64,000 bases of DNA from Ignavibacteriota bacterium (GTDB taxonomy: Bacteria; Bacteroidota; Ignavibacteria; Ignavibacteriales; Ignavibacteriaceae), in NCBI GenBank assembly GCA_013285405.1, contig CP053446.1:2837001-2901000 (forward strand), read 5' to 3'. Under the pieces are notes generated by a model. It was not told where the DNA came from and searched no databases. It saw only the letters and a program-made list of their open reading frames with translations. Positions 53,730 through 61,671 of this stretch are shown piece after piece. The position numbers and the translations under genes were made by a program. Positions within the stretch are counted from its first letter, which is position 1; the number at the start of each line of letters is the position of its first letter.

Positions 53730-55541
53730 ATGAGAAAGATTCTAGTATACATTATTTTATTTTTATCAATAACTGTGACAGTTATCGCACAGGAATTATC
53801 TGCATCGGTTAATGAAACAACTGTAGCTGATAATGAAAGATTCCAGGTAACGTTTACTTTTTCAGGAAAGAGCATTAATAATCTTTCAAAGTTTTCACCA
53901 CCTTCATTCGAAAACTTTTTGATCCTTTCCGGACCAAATCAATCAACAAGTATTCAGATCATTAATGGTGCTCAATCAGCTCAATTGAGCTATACTTTTG
54001 TAGTTCAGCCAAAAAGTCTCGGTAATTTTACAATTGGTTCTGCAAGCATAATGCAGGACGGTAACACTTATAAATCCGAACCGATTAAAATATCAGTTGT
54101 TAAAGGACAGAATAAACCAAAGCAGCAGCAAAATAATGACTCGCAAATCTCTGATTCTGAAATTTCAAAAAACCTTTACATCCGTGCGAATGTTGATAAA
54201 ACAAGAGCTTTCAAAGGAGAACAAATCACAATTGTATATAAGTTATACACACGCCTGAGTATTGCTTCACAAATGGGTGTGAATAAACTTCCTCAATATC
54301 AGAATTTCTGGGCAGAAGAATTAGAGACTTCCAATAATATAAATTTTTCAACTGAAGTTATTAATGGTAAACAATTTCGTGTAGGTGTGTTAAAAAGAGT
54401 CGCACTGTTTCCAACACAAACAGGTACGCTTGAAGTTACTCCGCTTGAATTAACAGTGCCGATTCAAATCCAGAAACAAAGAAACGGAAAAAGTATCTGG
54501 GATGATTTTTTTGGAGATCCTTTCGGAAGATCGGAGATTTACGAATATGATGCGAAGTCAAATGTTGTGAAAATTCAGGTTGATCCACTTCCAACTGGTC
54601 AACCGGATTCATTCAAAGGTGCTGTTGGTGATTTTAATTTTGATGCGAAGCTAAATACTACAACTGTAAAATCGAATGAACCGATAACATTAAAAATTGA
54701 TATTTCAGGCACAGGAAATATCAAACTTCTTGAATTGCCTGAAGTTAAACTTCCAAATGGATTCGAAAAGTATGAACCAAAAGTAAATGAGCAAATAAAT
54801 CGAAGTGGTACGATTTCCGGGAGTAAATCTGCTGAATATTTATTGGTACCTCGCGTCGTTGGAATAAGAGAGATACCTCCTGTTGAATTTTCATATTTCA
54901 ATCCTGACACAAAGAAATACGTGACTTTAAAATCTGAATCATTTTCAATCGACATAAAACCAGGCGATAAACAAGCACCAATAGAAATAGCAGGAAAGGA
55001 AGATATCAAAGAACTTGGGACTGATATTCGATTTATTAAAACTTCTTTTGATGATATAGAAAAAAGAGAAGATTATTTTTTTAATTCGACAGGATTTGTG
55101 ATAGCAAGCATTTTACCTTTCATCTTTGCTGTTGGGATTATCGGATGGAAACGAAAGCACGATAAACTTCATGGAAATGTTGTTCTTCTTCGTTATCAGA
55201 AAGCGCAAAAGATTGCGAAAAATCGTTTGAAATCTGCAATGAAATTAATGGAGAATAAAAATCATACAGCATTTTATACAGAACTTTCAACAGCGCTGTT
55301 TGGATATCTTGAAGATAAATTACACATTCCAAAATCTGAATTTACAATTGAGAGAGCTTCTGCTGATTTAAGAAAATTAAAAGTATCTGATGAGTTGATA
55401 AGTAATCTTAAAACCGGAGCTGAAAAATGTGAATTTGTCAGATTTGCACCCGGTGCTGAAAATTCCGCTGCGATGCAGGATATGTATGATGAAATTGCGG
55501 AAGTAATCATTAATATTGAAAAAAATATTTTAGCTGCATAA
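53730..55541 (+). CDS. batD: BatD, oxygen-tolerance membrane protein
   Basis: 603 residues. Signal peptide (to ~20, ending VIAQ), several Ig-like beta domains (about 25-430), a membrane helix (about 450-470) and a cytoplasmic helical end (KNRLKSAMKLMENKNHTAFYTELSTALFGYLEDKLHIP). VNETTVADNERFQVTFTFSG at the N-terminus and SQISDSEISKNLYIRANVDKTRAFKGEQ are BatD text. It interacts with the other Bat proteins at the inner membrane. It is followed by batE after 7 bp. Confidence 0.92.
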   Translation: MRKILVYIILFLSITVTVIAQELSASVNETTVADNERFQVTFTFSGKSINNLSKFSPPSFENFLILSGPNQSTSIQIINGAQSAQLSYTFVVQPKSLGNFTIGSASIMQDGNTYKSEPIKISVVKGQNKPKQQQNNDSQISDSEISKNLYIRANVDKTRAFKGEQITIVYKLYTRLSIASQMGVNKLPQYQNFWAEELETSNNINFSTEVINGKQFRVGVLKRVALFPTQTGTLEVTPLELTVPIQIQKQRNGKSIWDDFFGDPFGRSEIYEYDAKSNVVKIQVDPLPTGQPDSFKGAVGDFNFDAKLNTTTVKSNEPITLKIDISGTGNIKLLELPEVKLPNGFEKYEPKVNEQINRSGTISGSKSAEYLLVPRVVGIREIPPVEFSYFNPDTKKYVTLKSESFSIDIKPGDKQAPIEIAGKEDIKELGTDIRFIKTSFDDIEKREDYFFNSTGFVIASILPFIFAVGIIGWKRKHDKLHGNVVLLRYQKAQKIAKNRLKSAMKLMENKNHTAFYTELSTALFGYLEDKLHIPKSEFTIERASADLRKLKVSDELISNLKTGAEKCEFVRFAPGAENSAAMQDMYDEIAEVIINIEKNILAA

Positions 55542-55548
55542 ACTGTAT

Positions 55549-56325
55549 ATGTTTAAGTGTACAAACATAAAAATAATAGTTATTATCACTCTAAGTCTGT
55601 CAGGAATTATTTTTAATTCATCCGCTCAGGATGTCGGTGAATTAATGAAACAAGCAAATGACTATTACAGAGATGGTGAATTTGATAAAGCAATAATTAT
55701 TTATGACAGCCTTGTTAATGCTGGCTATCAGGGAACATCACTTTACTATAATCTGGCTAATTCATATTATCGGGTTGGTAAACTTGGTTTTGCAATTCTA
55801 AATTATGAAAGAGCATTAAAACTATCTCCGTCAGATGATGATGTAAAACATAATCTTGCGTTCGCAAATCTCAGTACCGTTGATAGAATCCAACCACTGC
55901 CGACATTTTTCCTTTTTAACTGGTGGGAATCTATTCTTGCTTCACTTACAATAAATGGATGGACTTATCTGACTTATTTCATTTTCATACTGCTGCTTAT
56001 TTCTATAGTATTTTATTTTTTTGCGAAAACAATTTTCCAGCAGAAGCTAATTCTCTTTTCAGGATTGGGCATATTGGTTGTGCTGCTTATTAGTCTTTCA
56101 CTTTTAATTGTAAAAATTAACAGAGAAGAAAGAGTAATCGGTGGAGTTATTGTTGAACAATCTATAACTGTAAAAACTTCTCCTGATCAGGGGAGTACGG
56201 ATGCTTTCGTTATTCACGAAGGATTAAAAGTAAATCTTGAAGATAAAATTGATAACTGGGTTAAGATAAAACTTGCAGACGGTAAAGTTGGTTGGGTTGA
56301 GAACGAAGCGGTTGAAAAGATTTAA
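55549..56325 (+). CDS. batE: BatE, TPR and SH3-like protein
   Basis: 258 residues. Signal peptide ending SSAQ, TPR repeats (DVGELMKQANDYYRDGEFDKAIIIYDSL, GKLGFAILNYERALKLSPSDDDV), two membrane helices (about 142-160 and 168-190) and a C-terminal SH3-like domain (TVKTSPDQGSTDAFVIHEGLKVNLEDKIDNWVKIKLADGKVGWVENEAVEKI). Last gene of the Bat operon. Its stop overlaps the stop region of the convergent, frameshifted hicA by a few bases. Confidence 0.9.
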   Translation: MFKCTNIKIIVIITLSLSGIIFNSSAQDVGELMKQANDYYRDGEFDKAIIIYDSLVNAGYQGTSLYYNLANSYYRVGKLGFAILNYERALKLSPSDDDVKHNLAFANLSTVDRIQPLPTFFLFNWWESILASLTINGWTYLTYFIFILLLISIVFYFFAKTIFQQKLILFSGLGILVVLLISLSLLIVKINREERVIGGVIVEQSITVKTSPDQGSTDAFVIHEGLKVNLEDKIDNWVKIKLADGKVGWVENEAVEKI

Positions 56326-56566
56326 TCAGTATAAAAGTGTTTGTGAAGTTTTTCTTCAGGGACATATTTTATAGCTTGCCTGTAGATTGATTTTAATGTT
56401 CCGATATCGATTTCAGAATGATTTGGATTATTAGAGTCTGCTTCTCTTTGTGTTCGCTGAACTTTTTAAGTTTGACATGACTACCTTTTTGGTTTTGTAT
56501 TTCGAAGCCAAATACATTGAGTATTTTTATAACTTCGGCGCCACTGAGGACTTTTAATTTAGGCAT
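56322..56566 (-). pseudogene. hicA: HicA-type toxin gene with one-base frameshift
   Basis: Translation from ATG at 56566 begins MPKLKVLSGAEVIKILNVFG and includes KGSHVKL with the catalytic His of HicA, then TLII. At about 56424-56427 one base is missing. In the shifted frame the family's C-terminal part continues as PNHSEIDIGTLKSIYRQA and YVPEEKLHKHF to a stop at 56322. Without the missing base, the read-through frame ends early. HicA cleaves mRNA. The gene overlaps the intact antitoxin gene. It may be a toxin inactivated by mutation or a sequencing error. Confidence 0.85.
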
Positions 56567-56786
56567 AGAAGAGATTATTCAATTCAAAGTTAGCTATAAT
56601 AGTAGGATTTGAGTCAAAATCATATATTGATAAATCTTCATCTTCAAGAAAAAGTTCAATTGCTTCTTTTAGATTCGCCATCAGATCATCATAATTTTTT
56701 CCCTGAGTCACAATAGGAACATTCATCCCTTCAGCAACTAAATACTTTTCACCTTTATAAATACTGATGTTTATTACTTTCCTCAT
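56559..56786 (-). CDS. hicB: HicB-type antitoxin
   Basis: 75 residues of the HicB short-domain fold: INISIYKGEKYLVAEGMNVPIVTQGKNYDDLMANLKEAIELFLEDED. HicB binds HicA and usually represses the pair. The common DNA-binding tail is missing, but many short forms exist. Here the antitoxin comes first and overlaps the toxin start by 8 bases; the reverse order is also frequent. Confidence 0.85.
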   Translation of the reverse strand: MRKVINISIYKGEKYLVAEGMNVPIVTQGKNYDDLMANLKEAIELFLEDEDLSIYDFDSNPTIIANFELNNLFYA

Positions 56787-56861
56787 TTAGTTTTCCTTTT
56801 TTTGTAAAAATAGTAAAATATTTTTGAAAAATCATTTAGCTATATTCGATTGACCAAATAT

Positions 56862-57039
56862 ATTACTTCCCTAAAATTCAATAACTATTTTTGCTTACGT
56901 GGATAATGCTAAAAGATACAACAACATCAAACTTGCAATTGGGATAGGCGAGGGGATTGCAGGTTTTGTTCTGCTTCTGCTTTCAATTCATATCTCAAAT
57001 CATTCATTGCAAAATAGAAATATTAGATTATTTTTGTAA
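56862..57039 (+). pseudogene. Duplicated 5' fragment of the M48 peptidase gene
   Basis: 56862 to about 56985 aligns with 58155 to about 58278 at a constant offset of 1,293 bases, covering 37 bp upstream and the first ~30 codons. It starts GTG at 56899 and reads VDNAKRYNNIKLAIGIGEGIAGFVLL, against VDNAKRYNNIKLAVGISEGIISFILI in the intact gene. Several differences are silent, so the copy looks like another strain's allele. A stop ends it at 57039. Confidence 0.85.
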
Positions 57040-57091
57040 GGAATAACTTACATATGTTAGGAAAACCTTACAAACTTTAAGGACAATTAAA

Positions 57092-57709
57092 ATGATAATT
57101 CACAAAGTATTAGACAATGTATTTGCTACCTGGTCAAATATTGCAGTTCTGAGGGTGATCAGTAAAGTCAGGATAGGATTATCAGGAAGAGAAATTGCTA
57201 AACAATCAGGTATGAGTGCACCATCTTGTCTTGAATCACTCTCATCGCTTGAAAATCTTAATATTGTAACGCGTCAAAGAGGCGGCAGAGAACATTTCTT
57301 TTTTCTTAATCGCGAACACTATATCGTAAATAAAATTATAATTCCGATACTTAATGCAGAAAACAAATTTACAACCTCAATTTATACAGATACAAAAGCA
57401 AAGTTGGGAAAACAAACTATAAGTTTGATTGTATTTGGCAGCACAGCTAGAAAAGAAGCTGGAGTTGAAAGCGATCTTGATCTTTGTATTGTTTTTCAAA
57501 ACTCCATAAAGAAAAGAAACATTGAAAAGATAATAACTGAGCATAGTTTATATTTATTTAATAAATATGGAGTTTCATTGTCTCCATTCTATATTAGCGG
57601 AAAGGAATTTATTAAAAAGGCCAGATTAAAGAAGCCGCCGGTTAACGAAATAATTAAAGACGGTATTGTCATTTCAGGAAAGTCTATACCGGAGCTTATA
57701 ATTGGGTAG
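57092..57709 (+). CDS. MNT nucleotidyltransferase antitoxin with N-terminal HTH
   Basis: 205 residues. A winged-helix region (about 18-62: LSGREIAKQSGMSAPSCLESLSSLENLNIVTRQRGG) precedes a minimal nucleotidyltransferase domain with GSTARKEAGVESDLDL, an exact GS-x10-D-x-D active site. MNT proteins of this type adenylylate a HEPN partner to silence it (MntA/HepT model). It overlaps the HEPN gene by 8 bases, as expected for a toxin-antitoxin pair. The added DNA-binding domain suggests autoregulation. The family is firm; the activity is inferred. Confidence 0.85.
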   Translation: MIIHKVLDNVFATWSNIAVLRVISKVRIGLSGREIAKQSGMSAPSCLESLSSLENLNIVTRQRGGREHFFFLNREHYIVNKIIIPILNAENKFTTSIYTDTKAKLGKQTISLIVFGSTARKEAGVESDLDLCIVFQNSIKKRNIEKIITEHSLYLFNKYGVSLSPFYISGKEFIKKARLKKPPVNEIIKDGIVISGKSIPELIIG

Positions 57710-58112
57710 AAAGACATTAAGGAAAAAAGTCGATAGCGATAGGTGTAAGGATTATCAAAAAGTGGCTGAAAGTTTTTATGGTGGAGCAGAAGCTGCGATT
57801 GAATTTGAATATTGGAATGCTGCCGGTGTATTGATCGTTCATTCTGCTATCGCGTATGCAGATTCCGTATCAATTAAATATGCTGGAGTAAAGTGCCAGG
57901 GCGAAGATCATAATCAGACAGCTACACTTCTAAAAGAAATACTTCCAATCTCTGATGAAAACAAAAAAGCATTTATTCAACTGGAAAGAATTATTGCACA
58001 TAAAACTTCAGTTTCATACAGTGGTGATGTTTATAATAAAAAGGATATTGATAGTCTCTGGAAAAACTTCGAAAGATTTAAAAGTTGGGCTGAACTTTTA
58101 ATAAAAACTTAA
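57702..58112 (+). CDS. HEPN-domain partner of the MNT protein
   Basis: 136 residues from a TTG start overlapping the MNT gene by 8 bases. The pattern DYQKVAESFYGGAEAAIEFEYWNAAGVLIVHSAIAYADSVSIKY and HNQTATLLKEIL is HEPN-like helical text. The catalytic R-x4-6-H of HEPN RNases is not exact: RIIAHKTS has R-x3-H. It may be a diverged or weakly active toxin. The pairing with an MNT gene supports a toxin-antitoxin or defence role. Confidence 0.75.
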   Translation: MGRKTLRKKVDSDRCKDYQKVAESFYGGAEAAIEFEYWNAAGVLIVHSAIAYADSVSIKYAGVKCQGEDHNQTATLLKEILPISDENKKAFIQLERIIAHKTSVSYSGDVYNKKDIDSLWKNFERFKSWAELLIKT

Positions 58113-58191
58113 TATTGGAATCGTTTGTCTTACACCTGTTTGATTCTTGATATCATTGCTTCCCTAAAATTCAATAACTATTTTTGCTCCC

Positions 58192-59310
58192 GTGGATAAT
58201 GCTAAAAGATATAATAATATCAAGCTTGCTGTAGGAATAAGTGAAGGAATAATTTCCTTCATTTTAATTTTACTTTTTGTGTGGCTTGGTTACAGCAAAC
58301 TACTTGAGGATTTTCTTTCAAACTATTTTTCAAATCAATATTTACTTCTACTGGCATTTTTATTATTCGTTGGAATAGTTGGGTCGGTAATTTCATTTCC
58401 AATAACTTATTACACAGGTTTTTATCTTGAGCATAAATACAATCTTTCCAATCAAACTTTTTGGAAATGGATTTGGGAAAATTTCAAAGGTTTACTTGTA
58501 TCACTTGCAATTGGAGTTCCAATTCTCCTTACTTTCTACTACATACTACATACTTTCTACTCATTCTGGTGGCTTCCGTTTGCAATTATAATGTTTTTTA
58601 TTTCGGTAGTTCTATCGCAGATTTTTCCGGTTCTTATCTTCCCGATATTTTACAAAGTCACTCCGGTTGAGAATGAAAGTTTGAAAGAACGAATACAAAA
58701 GCTTGCCTTGAATGCGAAGTTGAAAGTAGAGAATGTTTACAAATTCAATATGAGCAAGAATACAAAAAAGGCAAACGCTGCTTTTACAGGATTGGGAAAA
58801 ACAAAAAGAATAATCCTTGGCGACACTCTTCTTGAAAATTATTCCGAAGATGAAATCGAAACAGTAATCGCTCACGAACTTGGTCACTATAAAAAGAAAC
58901 ACATCATTAAAAATATTTTCATCGGTACTGTATCAAGTTTTCTTACTTTATTTATAATCGCATTTTTATATGAATCCTCATTAAGCTGGTTTGGGTTTGA
59001 ATCTTTAACGCAGATATCAGCAATTCCTATTTTAGCACTTTGGTCAATGTTGATCGGACTTATCCAATCACCACTCGGCAATATTTTAAGCAGAAAATTT
59101 GAGTATGAAGCTGATGAGTATGCAGTGATTGAAACAAAGAATCCTTCTGCATTCAAAAGAACTCTGGAAAAATTAACTGATCAAAATCTTGGCGATAAAG
59201 AACCGCATCCGTTTGTTGAATGGTTTTTTTATAGTCATCCTTCTATTAAGAACCGGATAAAAGCGATCGAACTCTTGTCACCAATGTCAGAATCGTCAGT
59301 GCCAAGCTGA
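58192..59310 (+). CDS. M48-family zinc metalloprotease, membrane-bound
   Basis: 372 residues starting at GTG 58192. Hydrophobic helices at about 10-30, 45-70, 92-112, 115-140, 240-260 and 270-290. The zinc site is VIAHELGHYKKKH, with a downstream EADEYAV. Overall the layout is that of CAAX prenyl protease 1 (Ste24-like) M48A enzymes. It acts in the inner membrane; the substrate is unknown. Its first ~30 codons and upstream 37 bp are duplicated at 56862, the site of an accessory insert. After its stop lies a gene-free repeat region of about 350 bp. Confidence 0.9.
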   Translation: MDNAKRYNNIKLAVGISEGIISFILILLFVWLGYSKLLEDFLSNYFSNQYLLLLAFLLFVGIVGSVISFPITYYTGFYLEHKYNLSNQTFWKWIWENFKGLLVSLAIGVPILLTFYYILHTFYSFWWLPFAIIMFFISVVLSQIFPVLIFPIFYKVTPVENESLKERIQKLALNAKLKVENVYKFNMSKNTKKANAAFTGLGKTKRIILGDTLLENYSEDEIETVIAHELGHYKKKHIIKNIFIGTVSSFLTLFIIAFLYESSLSWFGFESLTQISAIPILALWSMLIGLIQSPLGNILSRKFEYEADEYAVIETKNPSAFKRTLEKLTDQNLGDKEPHPFVEWFFYSHPSIKNRIKAIELLSPMSESSVPS

Positions 59311-59314
59311 AATA

Positions 59315-59632
59315 ACAAATCACAAATAACAAAACAATTTTGAAGCACCAAAGAACAAATCACAAATTCCAAAAAATCAAATGACAAATAGTAGTTTATA
59401 TATTTTCCGGATTACTTCTTTTGAGATTTGAAAATTGATATTTAGTTGAAGTTTGGATATTGAGATTTGTTTGGAGATTGTATTTTGGAAATTGGTATTT
59501 AATCTAAGATTTGGGATTTGAATATTGATATTTATCTAAAGTCCGGAGATTGAATATTGGAAATTAGTATTTAATTTGAGATTCGAAAAATGATATTTAA
59601 TTGGAAATTGAATTTTGTCGTTTCGAAATTCT
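59315..59632. repeat. Gene-free inverted word-repeat region
   Basis: Left part (59315-59385) is made of ACAAATCACAAATAACAAA words and includes GAAGCACCAAAGAACAAATC, related to the element at 53617. Right part (59420-59632) is made of the opposite-strand style: GAGATTTG, TTGGATATTGAGATTTG, GATTTGGGATTTG, GATATTTAATT. Together they resemble the arms around the second S23 gene but hold no gene. No other feature is seen between 59311 and 59665. Confidence 0.75.
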
Positions 59633-59665
59633 AATCCATTTTAATCTATAGATTAATCTCCTGAT

Positions 59666-60367
59666 ATGTTAACTGCACTAAAACTTTTTTTGATATTCAT
59701 CCATACTTTCATCTGCTCAATTTTTGCAATGATATTTTCGATTATTGACAGAAGTCACACTCTTTATTTCAAATTATCAAAATATTTTTCTGGCGGAGTT
59801 CTTTGGTTAAGTGGAATAAAATTAGATATTACCGGCTTAGAAAATCTCGATAAGAAAAAAACTTATGTTTTCGTTTCAAACCATTCCAGTCAATATGATA
59901 TTGTTGTTTTGCAGAAAACTATCCCGAACAGAATGGCAATAATATTTAAAAAAGAATTAGCAAAAATTCCATTCTTCGGATGGCAGCTTGTGATGGGTCC
60001 GTATGTGATGATCGATAGACAAAATTATGAGAAAGCATTGAAAAGTATTGATGAAGCTAAATTGAAAATGCAGAAACAAAATATTTCAATCACTGTGTTT
60101 GCTGAAGGAACAAGAAGCGAAACAGGTGAGATTCAACCATTCAAAAGAGGCGCTTTCAGATTGGCAACTCAAGTAAGTTATCCGATTATTCCTACAACAA
60201 TTGTTGGTTCAAATAAAATTATGCAGAAAGGAACTTTTAAAATTAAAAAGGGTACAATAAAAGTTCACTTTGATAAACCAATTGAAACAGGTGATAACGT
60301 AACCCGTCAACAGGAAATTGAATTGATGAACAGGGTGAGAGAAATCATTGTTCAGAATCATAAATAA
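59666..60367 (+). CDS. plsC: 1-Acyl-glycerol-3-phosphate acyltransferase
   Basis: 233 residues. An N-terminal helix (about 3-25), the acyltransferase H-x4-D motif in VSNHSSQYD, then FAEGTRSETGEIQPFKRGA, which carries the second catalytic and phosphate-binding residues. It adds the second acyl chain to lysophosphatidic acid at the inner membrane. It sits between a repeat region and the second S23 gene. Confidence 0.9.
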   Translation: MLTALKLFLIFIHTFICSIFAMIFSIIDRSHTLYFKLSKYFSGGVLWLSGIKLDITGLENLDKKKTYVFVSNHSSQYDIVVLQKTIPNRMAIIFKKELAKIPFFGWQLVMGPYVMIDRQNYEKALKSIDEAKLKMQKQNISITVFAEGTRSETGEIQPFKRGAFRLATQVSYPIIPTTIVGSNKIMQKGTFKIKKGTIKVHFDKPIETGDNVTRQQEIELMNRVREIIVQNHK

Positions 60368-60369
60368 CT

Positions 60370-60455
60370 TATGCAAATTACAAATCACAAAAATCAAATA
60401 ACAAACAACTGGTAGAAATCTCAATTTACAAATTTCAAAAAACAATCAAATCCCA
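60370..60455 (+). repeat. Left arm of inverted word repeat around the second S23 gene
   Basis: Words such as CAAATTACAAATCACAAAAA and TCTCAATTTACAAATTTCAA. ATCTCAATTTACAA corresponds to the reverse complement of the right arm (ATCTCAAATTACAA). It runs up to the S23 start codon. Confidence 0.75.
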
Positions 60456-60824
60456 ATGAACGATTCTTTAATTCCCAAACCAAAATATGATCTCGAGGAG
60501 AGAACATTTCATTTTGCTAAAGATGTAAGGATATTTATTCAGAGTTTACCAAAATCAATTGCAAACTTTGAAGATAAGAAACAATTGATTAGAGCATCAG
60601 GATCTGTCGGAGCAAATTATATTGAGGCGAATGAATCTCTTGGCAAAAAAGATTTCTTAATGAGAATTAAAATAAGTCGTAAAGAAGCAAAAGAAAGTGA
60701 ATATTTTTTGAAGCTGATTAATGAAACTAATACTTTAACAAATGAAGATGAAGCTAAAAAATTAATTCAAGAAGCTAATGAATTGAAAAGAATATTTTCA
60801 TCAATTTTAGAAAAATCAAAATGA
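60456..60824 (+). CDS. Four-helix bundle protein (S23/IVP family), second copy
   Basis: 122 residues. KDVRIFIQSLPKSIANFEDKKQLIRASGSVGANYIEANESLGKKDFLMRIKISRKEAKES is the conserved core of this family. It is a distinct subtype from the protein at 51109, with low identity outside the core, so the two are independent acquisitions. It is enclosed by inverted word repeats (60370-60455 and 60828-60903) and stands between plsC and kdsB. Function unknown. Confidence 0.92.
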   Translation: MNDSLIPKPKYDLEERTFHFAKDVRIFIQSLPKSIANFEDKKQLIRASGSVGANYIEANESLGKKDFLMRIKISRKEAKESEYFLKLINETNTLTNEDEAKKLIQEANELKRIFSSILEKSK

Positions 60825-60827
60825 TAT

Positions 60828-60903
60828 TAATTGCGATTTGTATTTTGAATTTTGGAATTTGGGATTCCTTTGTGTATTGTAATTTGAGATTTGAGATTTC
60901 ACA
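60828..60903 (-). repeat. Right arm of inverted word repeat around the second S23 gene
   Basis: Words GATTTGTATTTTGAATTTTG, GGAATTTGGGATT and TTGAGATTTGAGATTTCACA. It is the reverse-complement style of the left arm and ends directly at the kdsB start codon. Confidence 0.75.
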
Positions 60904-61671
60904 ATGATTATTGGAATTATACCAGCACGTTTTGCTTCAACAAGATTAATGGGAAAACCATTAGCTGCTATCGGTGATAAACCGATGATTCAGCACACTT
61001 ACGAAAGTGCCAAAAAATCAAAACTATTAGAGAAAGTAATTCTTGCAGTTGATGATGCAAAAGTTGCCTCAGTTGCAAGAGGATTTGGTGCAGATGTAAT
61101 TGAAACTCCGCAGGATATTGCAAGTGGATCGGACAGAATTGCTTTCGTAGCGAAAATTTATAAAGAAGCAGATATAGTAGTAAACATTCAGGGTGATGAA
61201 CCATTTATCCGCGGCGAAATGATTGATCAGGCAATAGAACCATTATTGTTCGATAAATCAATTGAAGTTGCAACGTTAATTAAACAGATTAAAACTCTTA
61301 AAGAACTAAAATCACCCGATATTGTAAAAGTAGTTTTTGATTACAACAATTTTGCTCTCTACTTTTCACGCTCACCAATTCCGTTTACAAGAAAAGCGGT
61401 TTCAGATTCTGCTGCTCTTGAAATAACTGATTATTACAAACATATAGGTTTGTATGTGTTCAGAAGAAAATCTCTTTTGAAATTTATATCGTTGAAACAA
61501 ACAGATCTCGAAAAAACTGAAATGCTCGAACAGCTTCGTATGCTGGAAAACGGAATAAGGATAAAAGTTGTCGAAACTGAATTCGAAAGTATCAGTGTTG
61601 ATACACAGGAAGATTTGAAACGAGCGAGGACTTTTTACAAATGGCTTCAGAAAAGAGAAAAAGAAAAATGA
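60904..61671 (+). CDS. kdsB: CMP-KDO synthetase (3-deoxy-manno-octulosonate cytidylyltransferase)
   Basis: 255 residues. The nucleotide-binding N-terminus IIGIIPARFASTRLMGKPLAAIGDKPMIQHTY and NIQGDEPFI, SRSPIPF and YYKHIGLYVFRRKSLL are the KdsB signature. It activates KDO for lipid A core synthesis, so the organism makes LPS. The last base pairs overlap the next gene start (ATGA). Confidence 0.95.
   Translation: MIIGIIPARFASTRLMGKPLAAIGDKPMIQHTYESAKKSKLLEKVILAVDDAKVASVARGFGADVIETPQDIASGSDRIAFVAKIYKEADIVVNIQGDEPFIRGEMIDQAIEPLLFDKSIEVATLIKQIKTLKELKSPDIVKVVFDYNNFALYFSRSPIPFTRKAVSDSAALEITDYYKHIGLYVFRRKSLLKFISLKQTDLEKTEMLEQLRMLENGIRIKVVETEFESISVDTQEDLKRARTFYKWLQKREKEK

Larger units (their letters stand above)
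57040..58154 (+). mobile_element. Accessory insert (MNT/HEPN pair) at the 5' end of the M48 gene
   Basis: The 1.1-kb segment between the duplicated 5' fragment and the intact peptidase start carries only the nucleotidyltransferase and HEPN genes. It has no recombinase. The layout mirrors the asd island but at a gene start. Borders come from the duplication; the mechanism is inferred. Confidence 0.5.
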
